Positions 1 through 12,991 are shown, counted from the first letter of the stretch. The stretch is 64,000 nt of DNA from Aphis gossypii (GCF_020184175.1 NC_065531.1:33997213-34061212), one strand, 5' to 3'. Notes: generated by a model not told the origin, from the sequence alone. Numbers and translations are program-made.

Positions 1-689
1 GAAGACTTCACGTTCTTTTTTGATGTAAACATATAATAATTGATATAACAGTAAATCTCTGTTTTTAATTTAATATTCTATGAATTGATTTTAATATGAT
101 TGCCTATCAAAAAACTATTTAAATATAAGTAGTCGGAAGTGTTGGTGGTATCGGTAAATTCACTTAAATCATTTATACGTTCATCATGACAATGTTCTAA
201 TACTTATCGATAATTGTGATGCATTTCACACAATTATATATTTATAAAGCTGATTAATGTTTTTAAATATTCGATTTTAAAATAGTTAATTGTATGAAAC
301 ACATTACATTGAAAATTGATAGGTAATATCTAGTAAGTGTCAATAAAAATAGTAAAACCATTCAAGTCGATTGAAAAATAAATAAATAATGATCGTAATA
401 AAAAATAAATAACTCCGTTCAATCGCATAATTATTAATTTCGATTATGATCTAAATATTGAGAAACATAAATTAATTGCAAATAATCTATAATTAACTGT
501 TTTTTAAATTAGTGAAGATGGCGTGAAATAGTAATGATTAACAGCATCCATGATAATAACGTATATCTTTTACCCTTATTGAAATATGAATAGGATTCAT
601 GTTTGACTTCATTTGACATCCTCGGGTCTCTTGAGTAATAAAAACGATGATAATAATAATGATTAAAATAATAATAATGAGTGATACTG
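1..689. other. AT-rich non-coding, nothing recognised
   Basis: Low-complexity A/T-rich DNA with stops in every frame. No splice-bounded open block, RNA gene or repeat family was recognised. A run of AAT-like triplets occurs near 645-680, just before the GC-rich island that follows. Confidence 0.6.
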
Positions 690-990
690 TATTAAAATTT
701 CGCTTCGTCAAATTGTACGGAGTCTCGGTGGCTGCAACACCGAGCCGAGAGACGGATACGACAGGTACACGCGTGATTTCGCGCGTTGATACGTGTGCAA
801 ACTTTTCAAACTCGATCCTTTCGCGTTTCCTTCGGCAGTTTTCGCGCGGGGAGTGTACGTGACAGTCCGTAATGTGTCTCTACGGAACCCGATGCAATGT
901 TATTTGGAATAACAAACCAAGAATATTGTAAACTCCCGACATTCGCTATATGTCTTGAACGCGCGTCCCGTCGTGTCCACACAAGAGTAG
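690..990. promoter_or_regulatory. CpG-rich island with a perfect 7-bp hairpin
   Basis: About 300 bp of clearly higher G+C and many CpG dinucleotides sit inside strongly AT-rich DNA. At 724-744 it has a perfect inverted repeat, CTCGGTG and CACCGAG around a 7-nt loop. An open frame in the + direction covers 647-862, but its residues resemble no family I know and a GC-rich patch is expected to hold fewer stops. I read this as a promoter, enhancer or non-coding first exon. The composition is what I see; the regulatory role is inferred. Confidence 0.35.
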
Positions 991-3900
991 TTGTATTAAA
1001 CTCGTATGGGTAGATGTATAAATTACATTCGTTTTTTGGGATGTATTTTTATTATTTTTTTTCACACCCGCTCCCGTCAAACAACCATATACGAATAAAA
1101 AAATATATCGTTGTCACAATAATCGCACAAACATTTATATTATGTTAAAATGAAAACTCATAAACACGTCTATAATATACGCTCGACTTTTGTTAGTTTA
1201 CGAATATAATTATACTTTATAAGTATATCATATCGTAACATATACATCTCAATGAACTTACTTACATACTAGTGTACTAAATGTATTATACTATAATAAT
1301 ATATGGATTTTCCCAAGGAAAAAGCTATTAATTTCACAAATTGTATCTAACCAGTATTTTTTTAGTCAATATATTTTTACGGGTTTCCACAAAAGCAGCA
1401 TAGCAACTCATATTATTATTATAAAATACCCAAATAACAAAGTAAAAACTATGGTATTCATAATTAAATTGTTATTACATATTTTAACACTACCGTGATT
1501 ACTGCCCTTAGTGCCCTTAGCAGTAAATCGTTATTTTTAAAATATTTCACTTTCATTATATTTTTAAGTTAATTGGCTGCTCTTTCTACCCATAGGTTAT
1601 GAAAAAATTTAAGATAGTAATATATTTTTGATCTATTGAAAAAGTTTAACTGAAATTAAATAAATAACTTTGAAAAAACACAATATAATCTAATTAGCAT
1701 ATTGTTCAAAAATATTTTCTAACCCTTCAGTTAAAATTAAAATATTATATTTATCAGGATTCTTTAATATTAATTTGTGACACTGGTTATTTATTTATTT
1801 CATTCTCTAAACTAAGTTGTACCAAAATCTTATTTTTTTTAACATCGTTTTTAACCGTATGTAATATGTTGGAGTAAAGAAGCGATTTATTTAACGATAT
1901 CACACGTTTAAGACAGTCATCTTAACTTTTTTTTTTAATACAATGTATAATAATTTATGTTTATATATATTATATAATATATAAATGAATTGATAAAAAC
2001 AATTGATAAAATTATCATACAATTAGTTAGGTATCAAATAAAGAATTATTTATAACTGTATAGTAATGTTACTTTGAATGTCACTAACACACTCATAGAT
2101 CTTTAAGCGTTAGGAATTAAAAATTTAGAATTTAAACGACAACTTAACTCTATTATTGCTATAATTATTGGTATTAAAGACTAAGGAAGTAGGTGAGATT
2201 CGAAAATCAAATACATTTTATACATTTTCAATTTAATCATAATTAAAGATCAAAATTGTATACCTTTTTCATTTCCTCTATAATAAGTTTTCTATATTTA
2301 AATCATGCACATCATCTACGTAGGTACATATCTCATTTAGTATATTAATTAAAATGTCTATAATTTAAATTATTTGATTGTAATCAAAAAATATAAATAT
2401 TGATAAAATGAGTTTTTTGATTTATTTTTTCGTTCATTTCTTAGAAAATGTATGAATCAAATAGTTATAATAATAATAAATTGAATAAATTAAAAAAACC
2501 TATAGAGCCAATCATTTACAACAATTATAACATTTATTTTGATAATATTATACATTGATATAACTTTAAAACTCAGAGTGAATGTAACTGTTAACATAAT
2601 AAAAAAAGTATACAATAGCTGAATTGTAAAATAGAAAACAATGAAACAAGCTAGTTTCGGATAAATTAACCTCAACTCTACAATAGCTACACAGAATGTT
2701 CCATTTCGATTCTTAATGGATAGATCGATTTTTACATTGAATGGATGGCCAAAAGAGATTAAATAAGATTTGGAATCATTATAGGTATTAAGGACGTGTA
2801 AAATATTTGAAACAATTCTTGGCACACGGATTGCTTTTAGATATCAACCGTTAACAGAAAGCAATTTCATACAATCTAAATACATCCCTATCTTAGACAA
2901 AGTAGTATCTGTCATTTGTCGAATTAGAGTCAAAACTATTTATGTATGAACTTAAGACATCACAAGGATAGTTTAAATTTCTTTTCTTCTTACTGAATAA
3001 ACATTCTTCGGGTGTTCTTGACAAAGTTATTTTGCTTCTATATAGAGATAATATCTACATTTTTGGACTTTTACATTTTTTATTAATTAGATAGTTGATT
3101 TAATTTTCATTCCAATATAAATACTTAACGATTTTTTATTTAACACTGAGTTTGATTAATCGTTTAATTTAAGCCAGTTTATTTTATGTCTTTAATTTCG
3201 ATGTTTGGTGAATTAATATTATTTGCAAAAGTAGTTCTACTTCAAGCAAACTGTCTACATAAATGCCTTTTTACTAAACATTAGCTCCTATTGAAAGAGG
3301 ATATGGTTACAAACGTATATATAATAGTAGTATGTATCTAATTTTGGTTTTAACATGGTGATTTCACTATATAATCTAATTGTGTTCAGGTATCTGTAGT
3401 TAACCCGTTATTCTTTAAATATGAATTACTTAATTTTGTGATAAAACTATAGGTTATATTATCAATTATCAAGATTTTAAAATGTTTGTGGAATGAATTC
3501 TGTTATTATTGTACTCTGCAAATTTACTAGTACAGTCTTATCACATGAAAAAAAAAACTGTTTTGTAATTCTGTCTACCTGTCACTAGTTATCAAAGCCT
3601 ATTTTTTACCCAGTTTGTACGGTAAGAAATTATAATATAATTACAAGTGTAGTGCATAGACCACATTTGTAAGTAAATAAGCGGTGGTTCTTTAAATTCT
3701 TGAGATACCTAGCATCGATAATTATCAAAATTAAATAAATTAAATAGTATATAATCACTGTTATACATATTATATCATAACAGATATTAATTTTTGTTAT
3801 TAGTAAAAATAGAACGTGGCTTTGATGATGATTTTTTTAAAATATGAACACATGTTAAAATAAAATAGAGGACAAAAAAAAAAAAAATGATGAAGTTGCC

Positions 3901-5700
3901 AATCTCTATGATATGATATACACTTCAAAAATTACATTTGAGCACTCCTAAATATTCTCGTTCTACAAACATAATATTATAGTATCTAAAATCATGTCAG
4001 TTATTAAAAATGATTGGTTTATTATATAATTGTTTGTTGTTAGTTATCTTATATCATTATTGAGTTTTATATTTAAATTTTTGTATAAAAAGGTATGTTG
4101 ATCTCGCTTATTTTAATATCGTTTAAAAACATCTGTTGTCAAATTATTTACAGTTAACAAATGTAAATAATTGTTCTCGTACTATACTTACCATTATTGT
4201 TATTATGTTGGATAACAATAACCATATAATTATTATATAATCTATAATCAAATATGTGATGATATTTATATTGTATTATAATGGTTAAATAAATATTATG
4301 ATTTAAATAAGAATAAACACATTTATTTCGATTTAGAAAAAAAAATATTTATGCAACTAAAACAATATAAGTTTAAAAACAGGTAAATTTATAAATATAT
4401 TATAAGGTTTTAAAAATTACATAGTTATGAAATTATATGGAGAAAATGTTTCAATAGGTAAATATTTATAATGAATAACAGAATATTAATGATGGGTACA
4501 AAGGTAATTGGGTTTTTGTAGATTTAATATTAATCAGGACTACAATATGCTGATTCTAAAGAAATCATCTTCGCCGAAAATGAATTTGAGCATTATAATT
4601 TATGTCAATATCAGTTCCATCAGTATTTTCTCCGTTGTTAGAAAGATAATTTGAATAACTATAATAGTAAATGTTATTTTGTTATATATATAATCTATAA
4701 TAATTACTGTTTTATTTGTTAGTTAGTATTAATTTTAATTATATTAATTACTCGAAGTGGTGGATATTTGGTTGTGAGTGAAGGTCCAGTACTCCCGGAG
4801 TCCTGACACACCAGATACCAATTATATATCATATGGTGTTATTTGTATGCACCTATTTCAAATATACTGAATTAATAAATGAAATTAGTAGTTTTAAATT
4901 TCTCAATAATAATTTCATATTTATAATTTTACATAATTGTCTGCAATAGCAATAATTTTCAATAATAAAATATATTTCAATAATGAATTATAAAAAATGT
5001 ATAGTTTATACTCGTTTTTAATAAAACTAAATATGATATTTTAAAAAGCCTCCACCAACGCAAAAAAAAAATGTTGAAAAACCGCTACTGATTGAAGTAT
5101 TTGATATTTAATACAAGTTTTCTTGCCTCTATGCATCAAATAAGCATTATTACATAATAACTATGTTCATGTATTGTATATTATACTTCACACTTAATTT
5201 GTTTTTTTTTAACATAATTTGTATGATGTATTTAATCATAATAAGATGTAATTTAGTGACATAAAATGATAGAAAATTGTTCAAACTTCAGATAGTACTA
5301 TTACTTACCTTTGAGATTTACGGTTAACTGCATACCTATATTATAATATAATATAAAGTTTATATTTATAGGAATTTTGGTAAAATAAGTACCTAATTTC
5401 ACCCCTTGTATATCTTGTATACTAAATGTATATATTTGTATTTATTATAACATATAATAATCCTGCTATAGATTTATTTCGCAACATTTTAAGACTCATT
5501 TGTATTCGAAAGATATAACGATGGTTCACTCAAAATCATACAAAAATAAAACGTGATATAACGAAACTACTTTTTCGAATCATTACCACATCATGTTTCA
5601 AATAGTTGTGATACTTAACTAATAACAGAAATTGTTATCAATTTATAAGCGCATATTAAATGGTTGTGTTCTCGTGTCTCTAGGGAGTGTTTGACTTATG
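991..5700. other. AT-rich non-coding stretch (intron or intergenic)
   Basis: About 4.7 kb with no supportable gene. A minus-strand frame stays open over about 2490-2844, but it begins only with non-AUG codons, has no clean splice border and translates to AT-biased hydrophobic sequence. A small patch at 4750-4815 is less AT-rich. The block at 5303-5335 resembles a donor-exon-acceptor on the minus strand, but its acceptor lacks a pyrimidine tract. Confidence 0.55.
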
Positions 5701-5804
5701 TCCTAAAATTGCTTTTGTGCATGTAACATAATAAGAGTTATGATGAAACGCGTGAATTCTTTGTCCACTTAGAACAGCTAAAACAGTCTAGTTTCACCAA
5801 AGTT

Positions 5805-6047
5805 TTAGTCGATATACACAGCACACTTCGTTTGTGTGGAAACTAAAACGGAATTTAACATTGTAGTTCGCTGACGTGGTATAGCTATAGAAGCCGTGAC
5901 TGCGACGAAAACTACGATTAATAGTTTTGGACATTTTGGTGATTTTGGGATATTAGTCGATGGTGGTAGTGCAGTGACTGTGTGCCTTATCTTATCAAAA
6001 CGATGACGAAATACTGTCGTAAATGGACGGGTGCGTGAGGTATACAT
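5805..6047 (-). CDS. Unrecognised 80-codon ORF, possible exon or chance ORF
   Basis: A minus-strand frame runs from an ATG at 6047 to a stop at 5805. It stays open further upstream through a GTG at 6059, which is not a normal eukaryotic start. The N-terminal half is basic and Ser/Thr-rich. A hydrophobic stretch of about 15 residues follows (LLIVVFVAVTASIAI), which could be a membrane segment, then a polar tail. The local sequence is less AT-rich than its surroundings, which both hints at selection and lowers the stop frequency. I recognise no family. No splice sites clearly border it, and it may be a chance frame. Confidence 0.22.
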   Translation of the reverse strand: MYTSRTRPFTTVFRHRFDKIRHTVTALPPSTNIPKSPKCPKLLIVVFVAVTASIAIPRQRTTMLNSVLVSTQTKCAVYID

Positions 6048-6050
6048 TTT

Positions 6051-6058
6051 TGACGTCA
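6051..6058. promoter_or_regulatory. CRE-type palindrome TGACGTCA
   Basis: A perfect 8-bp TGACGTCA, the consensus full site of CREB/ATF bZIP factors, sits just upstream of the minus-strand ATG at 6047. An 8-mer can occur by chance in 64 kb, though its CpG and GC content make that less likely in DNA this AT-rich. Function is inferred only from the motif and its position. Confidence 0.3.
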
Positions 6059-6060
6059 CC

Positions 6061-6940
6061 CAACTAACTATACTACAAACGTTATAAAATTTTCTATAAA
6101 TATTCTAAATATAATAATCTATGACACTTATTAGATGATAAATGCAACTTATTATCTTATTTTTTTATATAATAAATGTATTAACTATTAATTCAATTTT
6201 ACATTTATCTATTTCCTTAAACATTATTATAATATTATTTATTATTAAGTTATCATCATATTTTCATATGGAACTATGAAATATATTAACTGTCCACGTT
6301 TAGATAAATAACAATTAACAAAATTATACCAAAGTAATTCGATATACATTAAATAAAACATAAAATATTATTATCATAATTTGTGAATCGTTATAGGTAA
6401 TATAAATGTATTCATAGATGTATAATTTAATATCGTCAACATTATTTAATAGCCACTATTGCTGTGGATTAATTTAAATAATAAAAAAAAAAATAATACA
6501 AAATGTTTTTAAATGCTAAAATCATAAAGTAAAATCAAAGCATAAAGATTGGTTAAATTATTTGAAGAAATTAATGTAATTACTTTTCTTTAATATTTCA
6601 GTAATTGCATTTATACTTCAATAAGTATTGCTACTTTAAAGTACATTTTTGGTATATATTTTTTTTAAATTTAATGATTCTTATTTAAAATACTTAAATT
6701 TAACAATTTGTTCACTATAAAATCCATATTTACTTAAAATAACACTCCCATTAAATAACATTTTGTTTAAATACGCATTTAGGGGGGGGGGAATTAATGT
6801 ATCGGATATATAATAAAACATAGGTAGGTACATTTACGAGTACATTCATTCATACGAAAATAATGGTATATATAATTAAATACAAGCATATTATATATAA
6901 TAGTGGTGCAGTGGTTGCAGGTCAGCTAAAATTTGTTTTT
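6061..6940. other. AT-rich spacer with a G10 run
   Basis: No coding signal was seen. It holds a G10 homopolymer at 6782-6791, which stands out in AT-rich DNA. The sequence leads into the GC-rich block at 6940-7140. Confidence 0.5.
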
Positions 6941-6984
6941 GTCTACGCTGCAGCAGAGCCTACTCTGTTTGCTAATCCGCTTAC

Positions 6985-7030
6985 CTATCTCTTTGACGGC
7001 CTCACCGATTCCACCGCCATTCAACATCAT
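6985..7030 (-). CDS. Candidate first coding exon (partial), minus strand
   Basis: Read on the minus strand, tandem ATG codons at 7030 open a frame beginning MMLNGGGIGEAVKEI. It reaches a good donor, AG|GTAAGC, whose intron starts at 6984. The block belongs to a GC-rich patch (about 6940-7140) and has a Gly-rich, protein-like composition unlike chance AT-rich frames. An in-frame TAG lies 8 codons upstream of the ATG, consistent with a 5' UTR. If the donor is ignored the frame reads on for about 19 more codons. The plus strand also has a long open frame here (6863-7222), so strand choice is uncertain. I do not recognise the protein. A promoter at 7.4-8.9 kb would fit transcription to the left. 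Confidence 0.28.
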
Positions 7031-7892
7031 AACGACCGTCCATTCGTCAAACTATCCAAGATGACCACGGTGAATTGCATGGTTCTACTCGATTTATGGA
7101 CCTCGTTGAATGGTTTCGGCAGTGGCTGTGCTAGTTTGGTATATTATTATTATTTGGTTACCAGTGATGGAAGTGAGGGGTCAAGCGTTTGTCTAATGTG
7201 GTCTCATAAACCAAATGGCTGATTAAGTAACCATAGACATTTTCCATGTGTAATATATAGTATTTATGTTTTCAATGCTTCTGTTATATATTATGCATAC
7301 GAACACACTCACGCACACACACAAACGCTAAAAACAAAGCTCTACATTAGGCACACATATCCTGCAAGGTATTGAATTGTGTAAGCAGTTACAGCTTGTA
7401 ATATGGCCACGGGTGTAAGGACTAAGGAGGATATACGACGATGAATCTGAGACTGCCGCTTCCGTTTAGTTGGCCCGTTTATACGTTTCTTCCAATTCTA
7501 GCAGATAGTATAGAAAAAAAAACAAGCACTTCTCCCGCTCTTATTTTATTATTTATAAAACGGAATTCGCAATGCGATGCATCTATCTATCTCTCTGTCT
7601 CTATCTCTCTTACACACACTCTCTCACACATACAAACACTATCCGTAATGCTGGAATTATTGATACGTTCAAACGAGTATTGGTGTTCAATTATTTCCAA
7701 ACTCATGACTAAAACGATCCGCTTACCAACGACGGGCAGGGAACATTAGTTGCCAGTAATCTATAAAGCGGACCGTAATAATAACGTGCTATAACTAAAC
7801 TGTTGGTGGAAGAAACAGGAGAAAAAACGTCGAAACTATTATTACCGCGTGGGTATGCACTCTAACAAAAAATGTCCAATGCTGCAACGGTA

Positions 7893-7922
7893 GCGTGTGT
7901 GTATGTGCTTGTGTGTGTGTGT
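7893..7922. repeat. TG-rich microsatellite
   Basis: An interrupted TG tract lies immediately beside the minus-strand donor at 7928, so it would form the first bases of that intron. Alternating purine-pyrimidine tracts also occur inside the islands at 30.25 kb and 56.82 kb. Confidence 0.75.
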
Positions 7923-8317
7923 ACTTACCGTCGTCGTCAGCGAAAACGATTTACGAAACAACATTATTTAACCGTCTATAATTTAAAAGTTACATTGGAA
8001 ATCGAAACTTTAAGTGAACGTTCGGGACTTCGGGTATAAACCTAATACGACCGGAACACCGGCGGCTTTTTTTCCGGTCTGTGCGTCCGGACCCACCACG
8101 CGTACGTGAAAGCTACAATACGATACCAAATGCACGTCCGTTTTGGCAGTACTTCCGAATCGATAAGTCTCCTTTACACACACTCACAACCGTCCCGTCG
8201 ACTAGTACATGAGGTCTGGCATATGTTGTACTACACCCATACACATGCGTACGCGCTTCCAAATTATGTAGGTATATATATATACACAATTGTATTAAAA
8301 GACAACAAACAACACAC

Positions 8318-8344
8318 AATAATAATAATAATAATAATAATAAT
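8318..8344. repeat. (AAT)9 microsatellite
   Basis: Nine uninterrupted AAT units. Similar AAT arrays recur at 11261-11288 and about 30094-30113. Confidence 0.9.
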
Positions 8345-8790
8345 GATAATAGTGAACGTAACACACAAGCGTTTACTTACAATAATAATAAACCAACACG
8401 AGAAATAGGAAACAGCACGGCATCAGCATCGTTGTCGCCGTCGTCGACGGGGGGGCTGATACTCATATGCGTTTACAGCTATAGAAGCTCGCCCGCATCG
8501 GGCAGCAAAGAGGACGGCAATCCTTTTGTTAAACATCGCCACCGCAGCAGACCCGGGTGAAATAATAATATTATCATAACGAGCGGAAAACCTTTACAAC
8601 GTTGAACGTAGAAATAAAAGATATGGTTAGATTAAAGCGACCAACGCGTGCAGACCTTTAACATGCACGTCTTGCTTCGGAAAACAAGTATTGGTATTAA
8701 GCTACGTAATATTCTGCTATTATACTACTGGATCTATAGTCACACATAATATACCTAAAACTATTGACGTGAGAGGTTGTCGTCGTACGC

Positions 8791-8798
8791 TCACGTGA
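8791..8798. promoter_or_regulatory. E-box palindrome TCACGTGA
   Basis: A perfect 8-bp palindrome containing CACGTG, the core bound by bHLH and bHLH-ZIP factors. A second CACGTG occurs at 9122-9127. Both lie on the right flank of the 7.4-8.9 kb island, upstream of a minus-strand start if one exists there. Only the motifs are seen; binding is inferred. Confidence 0.3.
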
Positions 8799-8939
8799 CA
8801 ACACGCCGAAAGTCATGAAATGCGAATGAAAAAAAAAAAATAATTACGTACTAATTACTACCGAATATGAGGGTGCACCCGCACAGTACAGAGTACGCTA
8901 CATGCATTTGAACTTTTCCCCACAGACCACTTTTACTTA

Positions 8940-11260
8940 TATTATTATAGTTCTATTACTAAGTCAATGTCGATATACGCATACTGATGTGCACCATCTA
9001 CCAGCCCGAGTATTTTTTTTTTTTGTTGCTACTTCACGACATTTTTCTTTCCCAGTCCACGGGACTTAACGCACTTTAGAATGTATACTAATTCGAATTC
9101 TGTTGTACGTCTGGGTCGAGTCACGTGCAAGGTCGATAAATCCTATTTTAAGTTTTTAAGCCGATCCCGCTGTCAGGAAATGAAATAAAGTTCGGCACTT
9201 ATTATTAAGATCATTTTAAGACAGTGCAGATGATCAACTCTATAATAATATACACTTATGATAAACTGGTGGTTTAACATCCATATTTGGAAGAGGTATG
9301 AGCAAAAATCGAATCCCAATTTTATAAATTTTACAGGATTTCAAAATCTCACGACACTAAAATGTGTCTTATATAAATTAACAATACTTATTTCAAGTAG
9401 CAAAATATACTAATGCATTAACTTTCCATACAGAATTAACATAATTGATTTCTTCAATTCCTGAATACAATAGATATTAATATAATTATATAAACTCGGA
9501 AATGTTGTAAACGTATAAATATTAACGTACAGCGTATAATATACGTGAATATAAGTTGCGTTTGTGACTTTGTATGCCATAATTCTAGAAAACATTAATT
9601 AACAATGTATTATTATAAATGCTATGTTTGTATTATAATAAATTACAAATTCAAGAAGTATACACATTTTGAAAACAATTTTTTATGCAAAATTTAGGAT
9701 ATAAGTATGAAATATTTTTAATTTTTTTGATATTAATTAAAAATGTTAGTTAATATAACTTATTCAAATATTTTAAATCTTACATAAGTTGTAACTCAAC
9801 TTATAAGTAATAATAACTTAATAATATATTTGGTACATTTTTAAGCATATTATTCTTTTTAATGGTTTTTAAATTATTATATTTCTTTCAATTAATTTTA
9901 AGTAATATAAAATAAAATATAAAATGTAATCACTAAGTAATTTATTATTTATTTATTGTATTTATGTTTATTAATTTATAATCAATAATAAGTATTGTGA
10001 GAAAGTGTTTTACAATTTCATTTGAAGGCGTTATGTTATATTTTTTTTTCTCAAAAAGTATTAATTTACAGAACTTTGTTAAATTTAAACACGCAATGAC
10101 AATATAATTGCTTATGAAAGAAACATTTTGGAAAAACAGTTTTTAATACATTTTTGATTAATCAAACAAAATATAATTAAAATACTGAAGTTATAACTTA
10201 ATATGAACTAAATAACATAATTAACGAGAGAATTCAAATGTTTATCATTACTCCATTACATAACTCTAAAATTAGTATTATATTTTAAAGTCACCACTCA
10301 CCATTCATCATTTAGATAATTATATAATAATATTAGTGTATAACAGAATTATCTAAATGTAACTGATAAACATTCTAGTATTTATGTATTATTTTTTGCA
10401 AATAAAATGATCTCATTTTAGTAGAATAAAAAGTTTTTGTGATTGCCAAATAATAATAATTGGATTAATTGTTTTAAGTCACGTAACTTACAGAATACAA
10501 AAGACTTGTTTTTATACAACTCTCTCTTTCTTTTATAAGTTCTTACGGCAATATAAGTAGTACTTTCATTTGTTGTTCTCAACCATTTACTAGAGTATTT
10601 TTAAACCTTAGAAGTTTCTTTTAAGTATAGTTTATTTTGAGTAAATCTCGCGCGTCATCAAGTAGCAGGTCACAACGGAATTTGAATTATTTCATAAATC
10701 AACAGTCTCTATTACTAATTCAATTTATATAATTTATTTACAATACTATTAGTATAATATTTTTTTATTATGGTAGTATAGTATGTTTATCTGGAAAATA
10801 ATTTAAAAATTTAAAAACTTCATAGAAAAATTGTTATTTTTCATTAAAATATTAAAATATCTAAATAGTAAATACGTCAAGATCAGAAATTGTCAATAAT
10901 TGACGTCTTACAAAATATACGAAACTTCTATTAAAAAAACAATTATTTCAAAATAAAACTTAAAATGTAATCTACTTGTATTTAATTTCAACTTTATTTA
11001 AAGGAAGCCATGTTTTTCAGTAGGCTAAAAATAATTTTGTACAAATTTATAGCCCTAATGATTGCATAATATATTTTCATTACGTAAACTATATTAATTG
11101 AATTTCTATTGATTTATTTTATATGTACACTGATTGTCTTAACCTTGTTTTTAAAAACAAACTAAAAAATTAACTTTTTTAACTTAAATATTGACAAAAG
11201 TTAAGTTTTCAAAAAATGTATTTGATTGAACATATTGATGATTATTTTTTAAACAATAAA

Positions 11261-11297
<37 letters not shown>

Positions 11298-12360
11298 CAT
11301 AGTCGGTTGTATTTATTTTATGATATTAATTTCATATACATAATAATAAATTCATAGGAAATATTTATAAGATTTTTTGGGAAAAACCATAAACATAAGC
11401 ATGCAAAAATGAAATGCAAAGTATAAGGTCGCATAAATCCCCGTTTGTCATATAAACGTATAGTATAATAATTTACTCTCATTTGAAACGATTTTGTGGT
11501 GTAAACTTTACTATTAAAGTGTATTAACCTATTATCATACTTAAATGCAAGAAAATTATATATGGAATTGTCGTTGAGTTTTCACGATATTTGAACAATA
11601 GACAAATTCAGTCTCATATTAAAGTTCACAATTCAAAATCAGTTCTAATCAAAGCAAATGTGTTATGTTGTACACTTATAAGACAATAATATAATATAAC
11701 GTAATATACAGATGTAGCATAATATCTTAATGTTATTGCGAGTCAAATTTCGGAAGAAATAATGATTTGTTTTATTTATTTTGACATCATAATATTATTA
11801 TACGTATGATATGTGATAATTTGTACACATGTATGTTGTATATAGAAAATAACATTATATTTTCATAAGATAGATATTATTAAATATTGATACAAATTGT
11901 ATAGTAGATAAGTAATAATAACGAGTAAATATAATCAATGGATAGATGGTTTTCTTCTACAACGACCAACATCTATAAAGTAATAAAAATAAAAAAATAT
12001 TATATGAAACAATTATTATTATTAATATTATTACTACCAAAAAACTCTTAGGATTGATATACGTATAATAATGATTAATTATAGAATGCTATCAATCGTA
12101 ATGTCATAACTATATAATTCATATCAGGCACTCGGTTTACTATGATAATGCAATTGGTTTTTCGACGAGAAAAAGTCATTTAAATCATTATAATTTTTCA
12201 TTATTGTTTAATGAATTATTCAGGTATATCATATTAATACAACGTTTGGAGATTTTTAAATTTAATTTTGATGCAAAAATTATTTATCGGTTTTTTCATT
12301 TTCTTTTTTTTTCCTTTTTTTATCGCCATGTAATTTTCGAGAGATCAAGTTCAACATCTT
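8940..12360. other. AT-rich non-coding stretch
   Basis: No supportable gene. It contains an AAT array (11261-11288) and several T or A runs. The short minus-strand frame at 9410-9595 is AT-biased and has no exon borders. Confidence 0.55.
11261..11288. repeat. (AAT)9 microsatellite
   Basis: Twenty-eight bases of perfect AAT repeat, followed directly by an A-run. Confidence 0.9.
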
Positions 12361-12374
12361 AGAGAAATGCAATA

Positions 12375-12800
12375 AACATCCGACCGGACGATAATATGTC
12401 CGGCGAGTTATTATTGGTATAGCGGAAGGATTTTCCTTGAACACCAAACACTGACTATTGCAGTGTATTATTATGTCGATCGTGACGGTGGATTTGTGAC
12501 GATCGGAGAGATGTATATACTATATAGTATTATCGTGTTATAATATTGCGTCGCGGTGGGCTGCAACGATGATACAGTGCGAATAGTGACGTATAATACA
12601 TAAGATATATATATACTTTATTCGCGTGTTGCTACAGAATGGCGTTTGAAAGGGATTTGGTAAATGTCCAGAAATTTTTCTCTGCCATCCTGTAACGGTA
12701 GTGGTGAGGGTGTGCAAAGATATTATATATTATGTAGTTTTTCTTTGGACGCGGTCGGCTTGCAAACGACAAATAGCAATGTGAACCCAGATGCGATGAA
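12375..12800. promoter_or_regulatory. GC-rich island with two hairpins and a short ORF
   Basis: A compact GC- and CpG-richer block. It holds two perfect inverted repeats: CCGGAC/GTCCGG with an 8-nt loop (12384-12403) and CGATCGT/ACGATCG with a 15-nt loop (12477-12505). A TATA-like run precedes 12620. An 18-codon ORF starts at 12639, and possible donors lie just after it (GTAGTG and GTGAGG, near 12697-12706). This arrangement suits a promoter plus non-coding first exon on +, but no transcript evidence is available. Confidence 0.35.
12639..12695 (+). CDS. Short ORF of 18 codons, possible uORF
   Basis: An ATG in purine-rich context opens the frame MAFERDLVNVQKFFSAIL and then TAA. The composition is unusually protein-like for a frame this short in AT-rich DNA. 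It lies in the 12.4-12.8 kb island directly after a TATA-like run. An internal GTAAAT could be a weak donor after codon 7, in which case this would be the start of a spliced protein and not a complete ORF. At this length chance cannot be excluded. Confidence 0.2.
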   Translation: MAFERDLVNVQKFFSAIL

Positions 12801-12991
12801 TCCTTCATGACCTACTGCTTTTTTTATTAATATTATTATTCACTTGGTTTCTTCCATTTTACGTGAAATTTCTTCGAAATGGGTAGTCAGCACCACTGTA
12901 ACTTCAAGACTACGATTAATATATATATGTACATATAATAACATAACATTGATTTTTAAAAGCCTGAAAGATGATTTTTTTTTCTTTATAG

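Larger units (their letters stand above)
7380..8930 (-). promoter_or_regulatory. Broad CpG-rich region with minus-strand donor; likely promoter/5' exon
   Basis: About 1.5 kb is enriched in C+G and CpG, densest at 8030-8110 and 8410-8560. It contains a CT/CA-rich tract (about 7590-7640), a TG-rich tract (7893-7922) and an AAT array (8318-8344). A consensus donor on the minus strand (ACG|GTAAGTAC, intron starting at 7928) suggests a 5' exon of a gene transcribed leftwards, possibly joined to the candidate exon near 7.0 kb. Frames open here on both strands (7441-7749, 8106-8408, 8113-8364) mainly read microsatellites and are not convincing proteins. Promoter status is inferred. Confidence 0.4.

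Noticed and set aside
2490..2844. 111-118 codon minus-strand open frame
   Set aside because: Begins on GTG, has no ATG until late, no splice border, and AT-driven hydrophobic composition; about the chance expectation for the longest frames in 64 kb.
6863..7222. 119-codon plus-strand ORF
   Set aside because: Overlaps the more protein-like minus-strand exon candidate, its N-terminal part is AT-driven, and no family or splice context supports it. Strand remains uncertain.
8106..8408. ORFs on both strands over the AAT array
   Set aside because: Half of each is poly-Ile or poly-Leu from the microsatellite; no independent coding evidence.
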